From Chromobotia macracanthus (lineage: Eukaryota; Chordata; Actinopteri; Cypriniformes; Botiidae): a stretch of 64,000 nucleotides of DNA. The stretch spans positions 8,988,501-9,052,500 of the forward strand of contig JAZGTH010000062.1 of NCBI GenBank assembly GCA_036877525.1. The letters are read 5' to 3'. The translations under genes were made by a program, and so were the position numbers. Each line of letters starts with the position of its first letter. The stretch's first letter is position 1. This document shows, piece by piece, positions 12,630-24,035 of this stretch. Under the pieces are notes generated by a model, which saw only the letters and a list, made by a program, of their open reading frames with translations, had not been told where the DNA came from and made no database searches.

Positions 12630-15600
12630 TCACTCGTTGTTTCTGTTATTGTCAAGATTTTTGCACTTGATGTCACCTCCACTATAGTCAGTGCCTGGCA
12701 TTTGAACTCCATGCTTGTCCACACACCAGCAGATGCCCCGTCTACGCCCTCTGGAAGGCTTACACTGTGACATACACAAGATATGGAAAAAGCTGTGTAA
12801 ATTGACCCTACCTTCAGCCATTAGTCATATGTTTACAGCTAAAAAGACTTTCCGACAACTAAGCATGTTAAAAAAACTGCTGAAGTGCATAGTTAACCTG
12901 TTTGCGCTTGAAGAAGCCTTTTTTGTCACAATTCGGCAGGTACAAGGAAAGAGCCATGACTCTGTTGGTGTCCTTCATACTGTGGATAATTCCATCTAGC
13001 TTCCTTCGGCATGGACCCTACAGTTTCACACAGACACACAGCATTAAAAGAATTGCCTATAATGTGTTAGACATTAGTAAGAACTATTCAACGTTGTTAA
13101 GCTTCTGTAACCTTAATCCTGCACTTCTTTTAAATGAACCAGTTTCATCTTGATTTGATTGACACAGAGGTACAAGACAGATTATTGATTGACACCACTT
13201 TTGTTTGTATCAGCAATTGAGATCACTCCTGGCTTCATTGTCTGCCTATTAAAATAACATCAATTGAACAACAGCAGTTAACTCATTTAGGAATTGGAGT
13301 TGGGGATATATCTATGGAGGTATGGGCCTACATCCTGGAAGTTATGCATAACTGATATTTAATGTGACCATTAATGCTAAACATTGTCTTATGCTAAAGA
13401 TTGCTAAAGAATGTAATAAAGGTCAGTCCCTTGATGCACGTCTGTTATATGGTTATGCACTTTTCACAAAGCCTCAAGGATTATGGATGCATGTATTTCA
13501 TGTTTTAAAACACTCATGGCAAGCATCTTGGGACAGAATTTACAATTTACATGTAAATTCAGAAAAAAACAATTTACATGTTTGCATTTGTTCACTACAT
13601 ACAAATGCATCAATGTTTAATGAGGTAAACAAAAGGGCACTTTATGATTTGTTTTCTGATGCTAATCATCTGGCCATTACACTCTAACACCACATTGTTT
13701 CCCTCTTCTGGAGCCTGATTTGGTGAGGGTTATAAACTGTGATAACCCCTTTTCATAAAACAAGTATAAAACATTGCTTTGATAAACAAGCTTACATTCT
13801 CAGATTGGTGTTTGTCCATGGCATGAGGAGAGTATTTTATATGGCCCATGGTCCTGAGTTTAGACTGCTGTCTTTTCTGGTCCTTTTGCATAGCCTGAGC
13901 CTTCTTGCTGTTAATGTGGTTTTGTGGGAAAAGAGGAACCTTGGACTGGAAAAGCAGATCCTCTGTTACCTCTGTAACCATGAGGTCCTGTGACTCACGA
14001 TCTATTAAAAAGAAGCACAATAGAGTAGAATAGCATGCTGATCTCTGTACTAAACATTAACAAATATACTAGGGTTGCTTGCAGTCTGTTCACTGTTTGT
14101 TATAAGTTGTCAGTCTCTGTCTGCAATGATAAATGTCTTAAGAATGCTGCAGTCCCAAAACCCAGCGTACTCACCAATTTCTGAAAGCCATGACTGTGTG
14201 GCCAGGGGCTATAATCAATATGAACCTAACAATTCTTGGACATAGTTGCTTCTATGCATCCCAGCGGCGGGAAAAAAGGCACAGACTCGGAAAGCTAAGA
14301 GAATGATGTGTTCTTTTGTTGCATGTTGCATGTTATTCTAAAGTAGGACTGTCGCGATTTCAGACTTTTTAGTACATGGTTATCATGGCCAAAATAATTT
14401 GTGGGAAAAGTATTATTGATGTATCTATTGAAATAATTTTTAAAAACAACAATTCTATCAACAATTCTAACAATTCTATTAATCTTTAATTTTGTGTATT
14501 TAGTGGTTTTTTTTGGCCAATGAATCATGTTTAAAAGACTAGCGAAAGGCAAAACGTTAAACAGGTGCAATACCACCTACTGTGCTGGAGTGTCAACCAG
14601 ATACTGACGCTAAATTATTTATGATACTTTCATTTGTGTAGTGTTGACAATCATAATCATGTTTTTAACTATAAATTATTGTCAATACTGGTGTATATTG
14701 CTACACCCCTTATCTAAAGCAACATTGGAGTAATGCACACTAATTTGGAAGTTAGATTAGTTAGCCAACAATTTGAAAAAAATTTGTCTTATGCAAATGG
14801 GGTGCAATATTTGGTAGTGTCACTCACATTTTCTATTTCCTGTCAACAAGTATATATATTTCTGATCATGTACTGTTGTAACCGATCTTACTCGCACCTG
14901 CTCCAAGCAAAGCTTGAACCAACATTTGGTCCGGCATGGTAGTCAGGCACTATAACAAGGATGCTAAAGGCCATTAACTCTAATATCTGTTGCTAGAGCA
15001 CCTCTTGAGATTGGGGACTGAGATTTACACACTACACAGCTTTCACGCACTAGCTGGCCTCCGTTACACTGGGATGATATTTCTGGAAAAACTTATGCAT
15101 AGAAAAAAAATGTATGTCATTGTTTGTTGCATGCATGACAATTAAATGGTAATTTTTAGCTGCATAAAACAGGTTACATGTAAAAACATGAAACTACATC
15201 TTAGTAGTAGTAAAGTTCTTAATATGGGCAAACAGAATGAGGAGCGACTCCAAGCTACCTAACAGAAAGCTGTTGACATCCAGTGACAATCATGACAGGG
15301 TTATCATAGATTACAATAAATTATCACAAAGAATCTTGTGATTTGCTGTAGTAATATTAATGCACTTTTAAGGGAAGAAATACACGCACTTAAATTTTTT
15401 TAACATTTTATGGACTTTCATGTGCAACAGATGTTTTTAGAGGTCTGCCACTTCTGTCCTCTTATAGACTTCTTATTAATGTCAAGCCTTTCACACGATT
15501 CAGTCAAAACAAGCATACTGTTCATCTTGAACAAAGCAAATATTCATCTTGTGTCTTGTTTTCATGTCCTACTTTGAAATTGTTTCATAGTCCTTGTTTT

Positions 15601-17981
15601 TGGTTATTGTAGTTCTGTTCTTGTTACCCTGCCCTAATTGTGTTCGGGTGTTTCTTGTTTCCTCTGGTTAGTCTGTGTATATACCCCTGTATTTCCAGTA
15701 TTAGTTTGTTTGGTTATTGTTCGGTGCTACGTGTTTTCTTATGCTCATGCTTATGCTCTCTTTTCATGCTATGGATTATGTTTATGTATGGATTCTTTTA
15801 ATCACCTACATCGGCACATACAGTAGATCCAGCCTCATCAACTTTTCTTTTGAGCATGTTACACATACTCTAGAACAAATGAAAAAGGGAAAAAAATGGA
15901 GAACATTACCTCATTACTGATAAACCTTTAAAATTCAAAGTGAGCTGCAATCATTAAGTCAAGTGCACACTTTCACTCTAAATAGTTTTTTTTATAGAGG
16001 CAAGCATGAAGACTTAAACAGTTTAAACTCAACCACAAGAGTTTTTCTTTTGTTTTAGCAGAGATGCCACCTACTTCCTTCCTTGCACATCACTACGATG
16101 ACTAGCTGTACAGTGAGTTATCAGATCTAGGGGCTTGACCCCTTCCTGGCCCCTCCATGTCCTCTGTGGAGCTGCATGAGAAGTTGACAAGTTCTTTCAG
16201 ACAATATTACTGACAAATCAGAGAAATAGCTCCAAAAATAGGCTCAAATGTTTTTAAAACTGGATCTGTAAAAAATGCAATGCAATAAATGAATTGTGTG
16301 CTTCCACGTCTTCCTAATTCCACGTTATTTAACATCTTGTTTTATTTGATGAGGAATATTACAAGTACACTTCCAAGTCTCCTAATTTGCAAATATTGTT
16401 TTACAGCATCAGAGCTGTCGTTGACACTAGTAGTACTTTTAGTACTCACAGCCAAATTATTTTGCCTCAGTCTGCATACTCTTTTGTTGCCAGAAAGCTC
16501 CTTCTCCACTCCACAAGTTTTCTTAATGGCTGTTAAGCCAGAGGTTCTGAGATTTTGTTTAACAAACTTTTTTAAGTTCTGTACTTACAATACCACAAAT
16601 GCAACCCACACAACAGAGTTGGTATTTATTTAGATTAAATGACGTTCTATACTTAAGTTTAGAATTGAGAAGCCTGATCATTTAGTGTTGTCAATCATCT
16701 CACAAGTGTATCTCTACCTAACACCAGAGACTATTCTTCCTGTGTCTCTCCTTCATTCCAACTCGTCCATTCTCAATTTTACCTCATTTTATTCTATTCA
16801 ATAGTCCAGAAAAAACTGTTGAAATATACAGTATTAATACAAATACCTCCTTAATATCACCATTACAATTCTATACACTTCATCATTATTATATAATTTA
16901 GTGAGAAGTATAAAACCAATACCTTATGATATTACTCAAAATACTTGAATATTTTATTGTTTCCTTTCATTATATCATTTTTCTTATTTCAATGTTATGT
17001 CTTTGCTGTATTTGTATCTTGTATTAATTGTATCTCCTGTAAAGCTTATTTCTACACATTTTTGTCTTTATTGTTTCTGTGCTAAAATGTACTGTAACTT
17101 TAATTTCTTTACAGTCCTTGCTGTTGTTTAAATATTTTATAAAATGTATTTTCTGTACATCTGCTATGTAACGATTAAAAATTGTGAAATGCGCCATAGT
17201 ACTACATTTTTATTTAACTGAATACATATTATATTTTGGCCTTAAGTTGTGCCTACGAAGACTAGTAAGGTGGTTATGTACAGCCGCTATTTTCAGTAAA
17301 TGTTACACATTCATAACAGAATCTCGAAAGTAGGCTACCTACTAACAAGGATGACTCGTGTGTAGACATATCAAGTTTTAACCAAGTTTATATGCAGAAA
17401 ATAATAGTTTATTGTTTAAAGTTAAGCTCATTTGAGAAAGTTCAAGTCCTTGTTTGTAAGGAACAATTTGCAAGGAATCTCTCATTTACAACCTAACTGT
17501 ACCATAATGTTTGTGCCACCCCTGCTCGGTTCAGACGAGATTTTTATATGAATATATATGTATGCTATGAATTCAAAATGCGCATAGAGGAAGCTGTCTG
17601 GAATTGTTACTTTTTCCTACGTCTAAGAACACATTAATAAAACTTACGTTTGGGTATAATAAGTGATTTGTGTGTTTTCTCGTTTATGCAAACTCCTTTG
17701 CCGTGAAGCAGAGCATGAAGAGGCTTTTCCTCCCCGTTCCGAGGCAGGCAGCGTAATCCTTGTCCGCATGTTCCCGTGTAGACTCCACACGCCTGCCCTT
17801 TGGTCAGCGCGCAGGTCAAGCAGCAGCCGCAGCCGGGCTCCTTCACTACCTGACACCCCACCGGCACCGGAGGACACATGGACATCGCCTTCTGATCGCA
17901 TGGCTCACAGGGCACGTACGAGGCAGAGCAGCTGGGCAGTCCCCATACCAATGTCATCAGAGTACACAAACTTAGAAGCAT
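12630..17981 (-). CDS. igfbp5: Insulin-like growth factor binding protein 5
   Basis: A secreted protein that binds IGF-I and IGF-II and controls their access to receptors; it also binds heparin and matrix. Coding exons on the minus strand are 17981-17648, 14001-13796, 13017-12898 and 12764-12630 (334, 206, 120 and 135 nt). All have GT-AG borders and phases 1, 0 and 0, giving 264 residues (human 272). The ATG at 17981 opens a hydrophobic signal peptide (MLLSLCTLMTLVWG). Residues about 24-100 hold the 12-cysteine N-domain with GCGCCLTC. Exon 2 is the variable linker with a basic run. Exons 3 and 4 form the thyroglobulin type-1 domain with six cysteines and CWCV, plus the basic heparin and nuclear-targeting stretch (KRKQCKPSRGRRRG). 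That stretch and the linker point to IGFBP5 rather than IGFBP3 or 6. Teleosts have a and b paralogues; I cannot tell which this is. The large first intron (3.6 kb) carries repeat fragments. Confidence 0.95.
14002..17647 (-). other. igfbp5 intron 1
   Basis: No other gene is seen inside. About 15540-15800 resembles a decayed LTR (pyrimidine-rich, GTGTATATACCC TATA-like box). About 14345-14710 looks like a decayed MITE (starts GGACTGTCGCGATT). Both calls are weak. The rest is AT-rich. Confidence 0.5.
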
Positions 17982-18391
17982 GGTCCTTCTGTACAGATCC
18001 TATTTTACCTACCTAAATGAAAAAATATAGTATAGCGTCTGGTCCAACGGAAGAACTTAGTTATTGCAAATGCCAAATGCACCTTCTTTTTCTCTCACCA
18101 CTTAATAGAATCTAATGGTGCACACAAAAGCTAACATGTCTTGAGATGCAATAGGATCGGTAGAGTTCAGAGAAGCACCACTGACCTCAAAATGTGCGAT
18201 ATTAACACCGTATATTCAACATGAAATCAATATATTCCAGTCCAACGTCCTGCAGTCTAATAAAGGGATAATATATAATAATCTTAAATAATAATAAATA
18301 ATAATCTTCACTCCTGAGAGATGCTGTTAGTGGAAATCTCTGCCCATGAGAGCGGCGGTAAAGGGAGGCGCACTGCACTTCATTTATAGGT

Positions 18392-18399
18392 AATGCTGC
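18392..18399 (-). promoter_or_regulatory. Candidate igfbp5 TATA box
   Basis: TATAAATG on the minus strand, about 410 bp before the igfbp5 start codon, in a locally less AT-rich stretch (GCAGCATTACCTATAAATG). A second TATAAATA lies at about 18474-18481. IGFBP5 genes are known to have a TATA-containing promoter and a long leader, which fits the first site. The transcription start is not proven here. Confidence 0.4.
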
Positions 18400-18607
18400 T
18401 TCTTGGGCGGATCCTTTCGACAATACTGTGCATAGCCTATATGTATTTGGTGCAGGTTGAAAGTAAAGCAACATATTTATAAAGACAGCATTAGTAAAAG
18501 ATAACTGCATTACAGTAGTGGGGATCCGTATGACATTTTTACTAGGTGTTCAAAACCCCATTTAATTGTAAGGATGGATTTTTATTAGGGGTAAAGCCTA
18601 ATAATTA

Positions 18608-18900
18608 AATTTGTTATTTTTTTTCTTGTTGTTATTCTTTTCCACTCCTGAGTCTATGGCAGCCCATAGAACTGTACATAGGAAAGTTATTACCAACAGT
18701 TCAAAATTTCACTCACATTTATGCCCATAACTTTTGACCTAGAAAAGTCCTAGAAACAAAATCATTTTTCTTCCAATTCCTCATGACGATTCCAATGCAC
18801 ATTATGATGTCATTTTCCATCATGAAAGTTTTCCCGCCATTTTCAACTCCTCTTAGGCTGTTTGTTCGATTTGCTTGAATTTTGTAATGAAACCAACTGC
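18608..18900. repeat. Fragment of the CTATGGCAGCCCAT / TTTTGACC repeat family
   Basis: Contains CCACTCCTGAGTCTATGGCA and ATGCCCATAACTTTTGACC, phrases shared with 20843-20890 and with the family annotated at 5431-6506. Confidence 0.45.
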
Positions 18901-18974
18901 GTATCTTTTTAATGAAACGTAACTGCGTATATTGTGATGTGACCTGTTGTTTGGATCTTGACTCATCCTAGTCT

Positions 18975-19300
18975 CTGGAGATGTCCGTGCCTGAACCTCC
19001 GGAGATGTCTGTTCCTGAGTCTCCGGAGATTTCTGTTTCTGTGTCTGTTCCAGGGCTAGTTGCGCATGAAGTGCTCCTCCTGTCCCTGTTCCGCCGGTGG
19101 CGGTGGTGTCTGCTCCTCCTGTCCCTGTTCTGGCAGCAGTGTCTTCTCATCCTGTCCCTGTTCCGGCAGTGGTGTCCCCTTCCCTGGCCCTGTTCCGGCG
19201 GCGGTGTCCGCTCCTCCTGTCTCTGTTCCAGCACCCCCAATGTCTGCTGCGGCACCCCCAGTGTCTGCTCATCTGCTCTTTCTAGATTATCTTGCCAGGA
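18975..19300 (+). repeat. GC-rich minisatellite-like coding repeat
   Basis: A local GC-rich island of imperfect repeats (GTCTGTTCCTGAGTCTCCGG; CTCCTCCTGTCCCTGTTCCG). In one plus frame it reads Pro-Glu and Ser-Val-Pro repeats (PEPPEMSVPESPE); another frame reads Pro/Ala/Val. It ends just before an LTR-like segment. It may be the low-complexity tail of a retroelement polyprotein or a simple minisatellite. Confidence 0.55.
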
Positions 19301-19316
19301 TCCTGACATCCCCTGT

Positions 19317-19773
19317 GTTCTGTGTCAGAGCATGTTGTTTGATCTAAACTCATACTCTGGGTCTTTGTTTTCTGTGGAAGCACATGGCCTCTGTTTTGTT
19401 TACATTTGCCATGTGCTCTCCGGTCGTGTGTCTTGGCCCCACCCCCTTTTTCCTTGTTAGTCTCATTATCAGTTTATTTCCCTCACTTGTTTGTCCTTGT
19501 TCTGTTCCTATTTCATGCCCTTGTGTTTTCTGTTTCATGCCAGTTCGTTGACTTGTCGGTTTCCTTACAGTTTTGGACTCTTGCCATGTTTTTGCTCCAT
19601 GTTTTTCTCCTTGTTTGCTCCGTGTTTTGGAGAGTTTTTTAGTTCTGTATATAAGCCTGATTTTGTTCCTTGTTTTGCCCCCTGTGGGTTCTTGTTTTAT
19701 TTATTTTTAAATAAAGACATTTTTTGTGTTCAAAAGCTGCCTGCAATTGGATTCACTTCTCGTGACTGTGACA
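19317..19773 (+). mobile_element. LTR-like segment with TATA box and poly(A) signal
   Basis: Pyrimidine-rich DNA with a TATA-like TGTATATAAGCC (about 19647-19658) followed by AATAAA at 19710-19715 and a terminus GTGACTGTGACA ending at 19773, the order expected in an LTR. The minus-strand segment at 31154-31500 has related sequence (CACAAGGGCAT, AACAAGTGAGG). The left edge is not resolved and no target duplication was found. Confidence 0.5.
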
Positions 19774-19789
19774 CTCTGGCTCATGCAGA

Positions 19790-20806
19790 ATACTACAATA
19801 CCAAATTTGTCATAGTCAATGCTATTTCCTGTCAGCCATACTTTTTTAAACTTCTCCTACAGCATTTGTCCGATCTGCACAAAACTTGGTATGTGGCATC
19901 AAGAAACACTCACAACAAAAATATATGGAATTTGTGTCAATACCTCTTACTGTGTACAATGCCTACAAATTATATGGTGAGCATGTAGAATTGAATATGA
20001 TGCTGTATCTTTGCAATGCTTTGGTGTATTGAGAAAACTCAGTGTGTCATCACAGGTATGTCCTGAAGGTGCATTCACAGTTTCATCACAGTGCCACCTA
20101 CTGGTCCAGAGATATAAAAATGTGGTTTAAAAAAATTTGGTCTAAAATCATGAAAGTTGTCTCTTAAGATTCCTTGAGGCATGTGATGTTCCACGGTCAG
20201 TCATTTTGTGCATCGACTATTTTGAATTTTTTTGTAAAATACAGCATTCAACAAATTCAATTGCATATCATTGTAAAACCTGAAATTTTTCATCACCACT
20301 GTATTCTGAGGTGACCTGCAAAGTTTGGGGCCTAGTGGTCAAAAAATACAAAATTTGTCCTTGTCAATGCTACTTCATGTCCACCATTTTGAATTATATT
20401 AAAAACCTACTTTTTTAAACTCCTTCCACAGCGTTTGTCTGATTTGCATGAGACTTGGTATGTAGCATCTAAAGACATTTACTCAAGTTATGGAATTCAT
20501 GTTTATTCTTTGAGTCTTTCTCATCAAATCTGTTACCATGTCAACAGATTTGATGACAAGCACATAAAATTAAAATCTGTGTCTTTGCAAAGCCTTTGTG
20601 TATTGACTTTTAAGATGCCACAGTCACAACATCCTGACAGCCTCATAAAGTTTGGTGTCAGCATCAAAATTTATAAATTGTTTAATTGTGTTGTAATGGG
20701 TTTTGCTTATGTTTTTTTCCTGTCTTAATCTGATTATCAGAAATGTCTACAAATATTTTCCTTTGTGCTGTTGATGGGCTTGACCCCATTATTGCTGCTT
20801 GCAGCT
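19790..20806. repeat. Dispersed repeat ending in an inverted AGCTGCAAGCAG terminus
   Basis: Contains CTTGGTATGTGGCATCAAGA and CACCTACTGGTCCAGAG type phrases, and ends at 20776-20806 with a reverse-complement match to the start of the copy at 5431 (GACCCCATTATTGCTGCTTG...). The two orientations of this terminus suggest terminal inverted repeats for the family. Confidence 0.5.
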
Positions 20807-20906
20807 TTTCATTAATCGCAATACTGTATCTGTTTATATAATTCTTTTTCTTCCACTCTTGAAGTCTATGGCAGCCCGTTGAACCAGATGTTGGAAACTT
20901 ATAAAA

Positions 20907-21060
20907 GTTCCTGTAGCTCAGTTGGTAGAGTATTGTGTTAGCAATGCAAAGATTGTGGATTTAATTCACAACACATGCACTGACAAAATGTATAACTTGA
21001 ATGTATGGTAAGTTGCTATAAAAGCATCTGCCAAATGCATAAATTTAAATTTATTACATT
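20907..21060 (+). repeat. tRNA-derived SINE
   Basis: The head TGTAGCTCAGTTGGTAGAG is a good A box for RNA polymerase III. A degenerate B box (GTGGATTTAATTC) follows 35 bp later. The body ends with AAAGCATCTGCCAAATGCAT followed by AAATTTAAATTTA, the typical tail of a widespread teleost SINE. The tRNA part lacks a pairing acceptor stem, so it is a SINE head and not a tRNA gene. Confidence 0.8.
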
Positions 21061-21099
21061 TGGTACACAGAGAGAGGACAGTTTGAAATGTTACTGTTG

Positions 21100-21560
21100 T
21101 AAATATGGGTTCCCTGTCTCCCTTTAGTGCCACCAGCAGTTAGAAATTTCACTAATGTTTATGCTCTTTTAAAAATGCAAAAACAGTCATTTCAAACAGG
21201 TTTCCCAAACACTCACAATAGCCATATCTTTGTGAACAGCCCACAACACCAACCATATTTCCCATTCAATGCACAAGAAAGCAATGAATTTATTCCCTAT
21301 CCAAGGCAACATCCTTCAGGATATCAACAATCCATTCACAATCTAACATCTTTATTGTCACTTCTTTATTCTGAACAAGCTTGAAGTCACTTGGGTAAAA
21401 TAAAGAGGACTCTTTAAAACACATTTCCTTCTGTCAGTTGGTGGCACTATGACTTTGACTCACAATAGCCAACTATGTCATCAGTCCCTAGGACTTACAG
21501 CTCAAATTTGAACGAAATCACTTAATGCACTCATATATGATATACTTCCTGTTTAAATTT
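21100..21560 (+). repeat. Further copy of the 5431-6506 repeat family
   Basis: CTGTCAGTTGGTGGCACTAT followed by TGACTCACAATAGCC parallels positions about 5590-5640. Confidence 0.45.
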
Positions 21561-21599
21561 TGGCCATATATTTATTGCCTTACCATAGAAACACCAATC

Positions 21600-21690
21600 G
21601 AGATACTAATTTCAATTCTATTTTATTTATATAGCACTTTTTAAAAAGTAGCAATGCTTCAAAGCAAATTTTCCATATAATGTAAAATAA
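21600..21690 (-). repeat. L2-type LINE 3' end fragment
   Basis: TTCTATTTTATTTATATAGC and CTTCAAAGCAAATTTT match, on the opposite strand, the 3' terminal segment seen at 843-935 and 28007-28090. Confidence 0.5.
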
Positions 21691-22107
21691 AACACAAGAA
21701 ACAGAAAAATGATCAAAAATGTAAAACACAGAAGAGCAGTGCCCGGGAAGCCACCTGTAGGGAACATCTGTGGCGATGGTTTTGCAATTCATCCCCTCAG
21801 TTTATAAACCATATACACAAATTCTTAAACTGTTCCCTGTTTAACAACTCATGCTGTTTTTTTTCCCTACAAGTGACCCAGGCTCCGTAGAAAACAGAAT
21901 ACATATTTGTAAACTTTATTATTCATTATAAGATGTATATTAATAACACTAATTATTGATACTAAGATTGTACTTGGTTTAAGAATAAAAAGTTGACTGA
22001 ACTCATGATAACTACAACACATCTGCGATAATACCATAAAATATCTGCACACTGCATAATAAAAAAGAATGGGAGACAAAGAAATAGTGAAATAGTGGAG
22101 TCTTTAG

Positions 22108-22920
22108 GTGTTATGAATCCTGCTTCCAACCCCATGGATTCCCTTGATGACCACCGGAGGTCTCCATCATCCGGATTTTAAACTACATTACCCATAATCC
22201 CACATACCCAGCTTATTGCCTCTATACCTGACTTTGCCACCCAGGGATCCAGCAGTTCTTAACCAGCTTTTCTCCATGGTGTCTGCCAAGCTCACGCACT
22301 AGCTGCACACCTGGTCCTCCCACACCCACTTCTCAGGTTAGTCAACCTCAGCCTATTCTTGGCAATGCCACTTCGGCTCTCCAGTTATCATTTCCTGAGA
22401 AGTATGATGGTTCACTGACCAAGTGCAAGGTTTTTTTTTGATGCAATGCTCCAGGTTTTTAGCTCAGCAACCCATGCTCTGAGCTACTGATATAAGCAAG
22501 ATCACCCTAGTTTGCTCTCTCCTGTCTGGGAAAGCTCTGGACTGGGCTACCGCGGTATGGGACAACCAAGGTCCTTCCATGTCCTACCCTATCTTCATGC
22601 AGGGCCTAGGGAGGTTTTTGAGCACCCAGAGGGAGGCAAGAGCCCTGGAGACTGCTTTTTGTCGCTTCACCAGGGCCGCTCTACAGCTGCGGAGTATGCC
22701 CTCGAATTTTGCACTCTGGCCGCTGAAACTGTATGGGTGGAGGACACGCTGAGGCTGTTGTTTGAGCAGAGCTGACATGTCATGATGAGCGACCCTCGCT
22801 GGATGCGTTCATCAATCTGACGATCCACATCGACAATGTCCTCCATTCCCGAAAGCCATGCAGACCGTTCTCGGCATTGGCTGACTACTGCTCCCCCATG
22901 AATCAACCTTGTTGTCAATG
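22108..22920 (+). pseudogene. Ty3/Gypsy 5' remnant: LTR start and gag
   Basis: TGTTATGAATCC at about 22115 and CCACCGGAGG, CCCATAATCCCACAT resemble LTR and leader sequence of the related Gypsy copies. From about 22385 a gag reading frame can be followed (FPEKYDGS, then EYALEFCTLAAE near 22690-22730), parallel to the gag of the element at 62 kb. Frames change several times. At about 22921 it stops against an oppositely oriented L2 fragment. Confidence 0.65.
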
Positions 22921-23550
22921 CCTGACAGGCAGCCAGTGCAGTGTTTACAGAACCGGGCTAATATGGTCATACATGTTCGTTCTCATGAGTACTCTGGTTG
23001 CTGCATTTTAAACCAGCTGGAGTTTTTGTATTAAACCTGCAGGGCAGCCACCTAGTAAGGCATTACAATCAAGTCTTGATGTCATGAATGCATGAGTTAA
23101 CTTGTATGCATGAGTTAACTTCAACTTCTGTGTAACATAGAGAGCATGTGTCATAGCTGATATATTTTTAAGATGAAAAATGCAGTTTTACAGATATTAG
23201 AAATGTGTTTTCTAATATTGTTAATATTGTTAAAAAAGGACAAATTGTTATCAAATAGGACACCCAGATTCTTAGCTGATGAAGCAGGCTTTACAAGAAT
23301 CCATCAAGAATAAGACTAAGTTGTTCCATGTGGAAGATTTTGGTCCAGTAATTATGACTTTTGTTTTGTCTGAATTTAGTAGTAGAAAATTGTTAGGCAT
23401 CCAAGTTTTCATATTGACTATACATTCTGTTAGTTTGGTGAATTTATGCATCTCGTTGGAAATATACAGCTGAGTATTGTCAGGATAGCAGTGAAAACTA
23501 ATTCCATGTCTCTTAATAATTGCTCTCAGAGGTAGCATTTGCCTCACTGA
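22921..23550 (-). pseudogene. L2-type LINE reverse transcriptase, C-terminal fragment
   Basis: Minus-strand frames show CYPDNTQLYIS (the position of the YADDTQLY catalytic box) near 23490-23460, then FLLLNSDKTKVI, and a final segment related to LGGCPAGL...QLVQNA near 22960. The order and spacing match the copy at 57536-58250. Stop codons and shifts make it a remnant. The catalytic box reads PDN in place of ADD. Confidence 0.7.
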
Positions 23551-23664
23551 TTGATTTGCCTCATCCTTGTTATACCTGTCTGCCGGTGTTTTGAACCTGC
23601 CTGTTGTGTTAACGCTCAATAAACCGCTGCACATGGATCCCTCCGTCTCTGTGTCATCATTACA
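23551..23664 (+). mobile_element. Gypsy LTR 3' end fragment
   Basis: TTGATTTGCC...CTTGTTATACCTGTCTGC then CAATAAACC and GGATCCCTCCGTCTCTG, ending CATTACA. This is the right third of the LTR type seen whole at 8074-8378. With 22108-22920 it could be the two ends of one collapsed element into which the L2 fragment is set. Confidence 0.65.
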
Positions 23665-24035
23665 AGCGTGGTATAATAAGCATGCTCATACCCTATGAAG
23701 AGCAGCCCAGAAAATGGAACGTAAACTGGAAGCAAAAAAAAAACAAGGTATTTTGTAGAGCATGGAAGGAGAGTGTTTTGAATAACAGAAAGCCCTTTAA
23801 AAGCTCCAGATCTGCCTACTTTTAAAATCTTTTAGAATAGAATAAACACAACCCTAGATATTTATTTGATACAGTGGCTAAATTAACCAAAAATAAAGCA
23901 TTAACTGCTTCTGCTTTGACAGTTGTCAATATCATAGCAGTGATGATTTTATGAATTTCCTTAACAATATACTGTTAGAGAAAAAAAAATCATAAACATG
24001 CAAATGCCTGCAACACAATCACATCAGATGGCGCG

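Noticed and set aside
12715..13153. Plus-strand open frames over igfbp5 exons 3 and 4
   Set aside because: Antisense shadows of the two exons coding the thyroglobulin type-1 domain.
17663..18016. Plus-strand open frame of 117 codons opposite igfbp5 exon 1
   Set aside because: It is the antisense of the cysteine-rich exon; it has no domain and only reflects GC-rich coding sequence on the other strand.
18981..19460. Plus-strand open frame of 159 codons
   Set aside because: It runs through a GC-rich tandem repeat and LTR-like DNA; length without stops is explained by repetition, and three frames are open at once.
19491..19988. Plus-strand open frame of 165 codons
   Set aside because: It spans the LTR-like segment and the following repeat family; low-complexity Phe/Leu/Cys composition from pyrimidine-rich DNA.
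20907..20980. Possible tRNA gene
   Set aside because: A and B boxes are present but the acceptor stem does not pair, the B box is degenerate, and a SINE body and tail follow.
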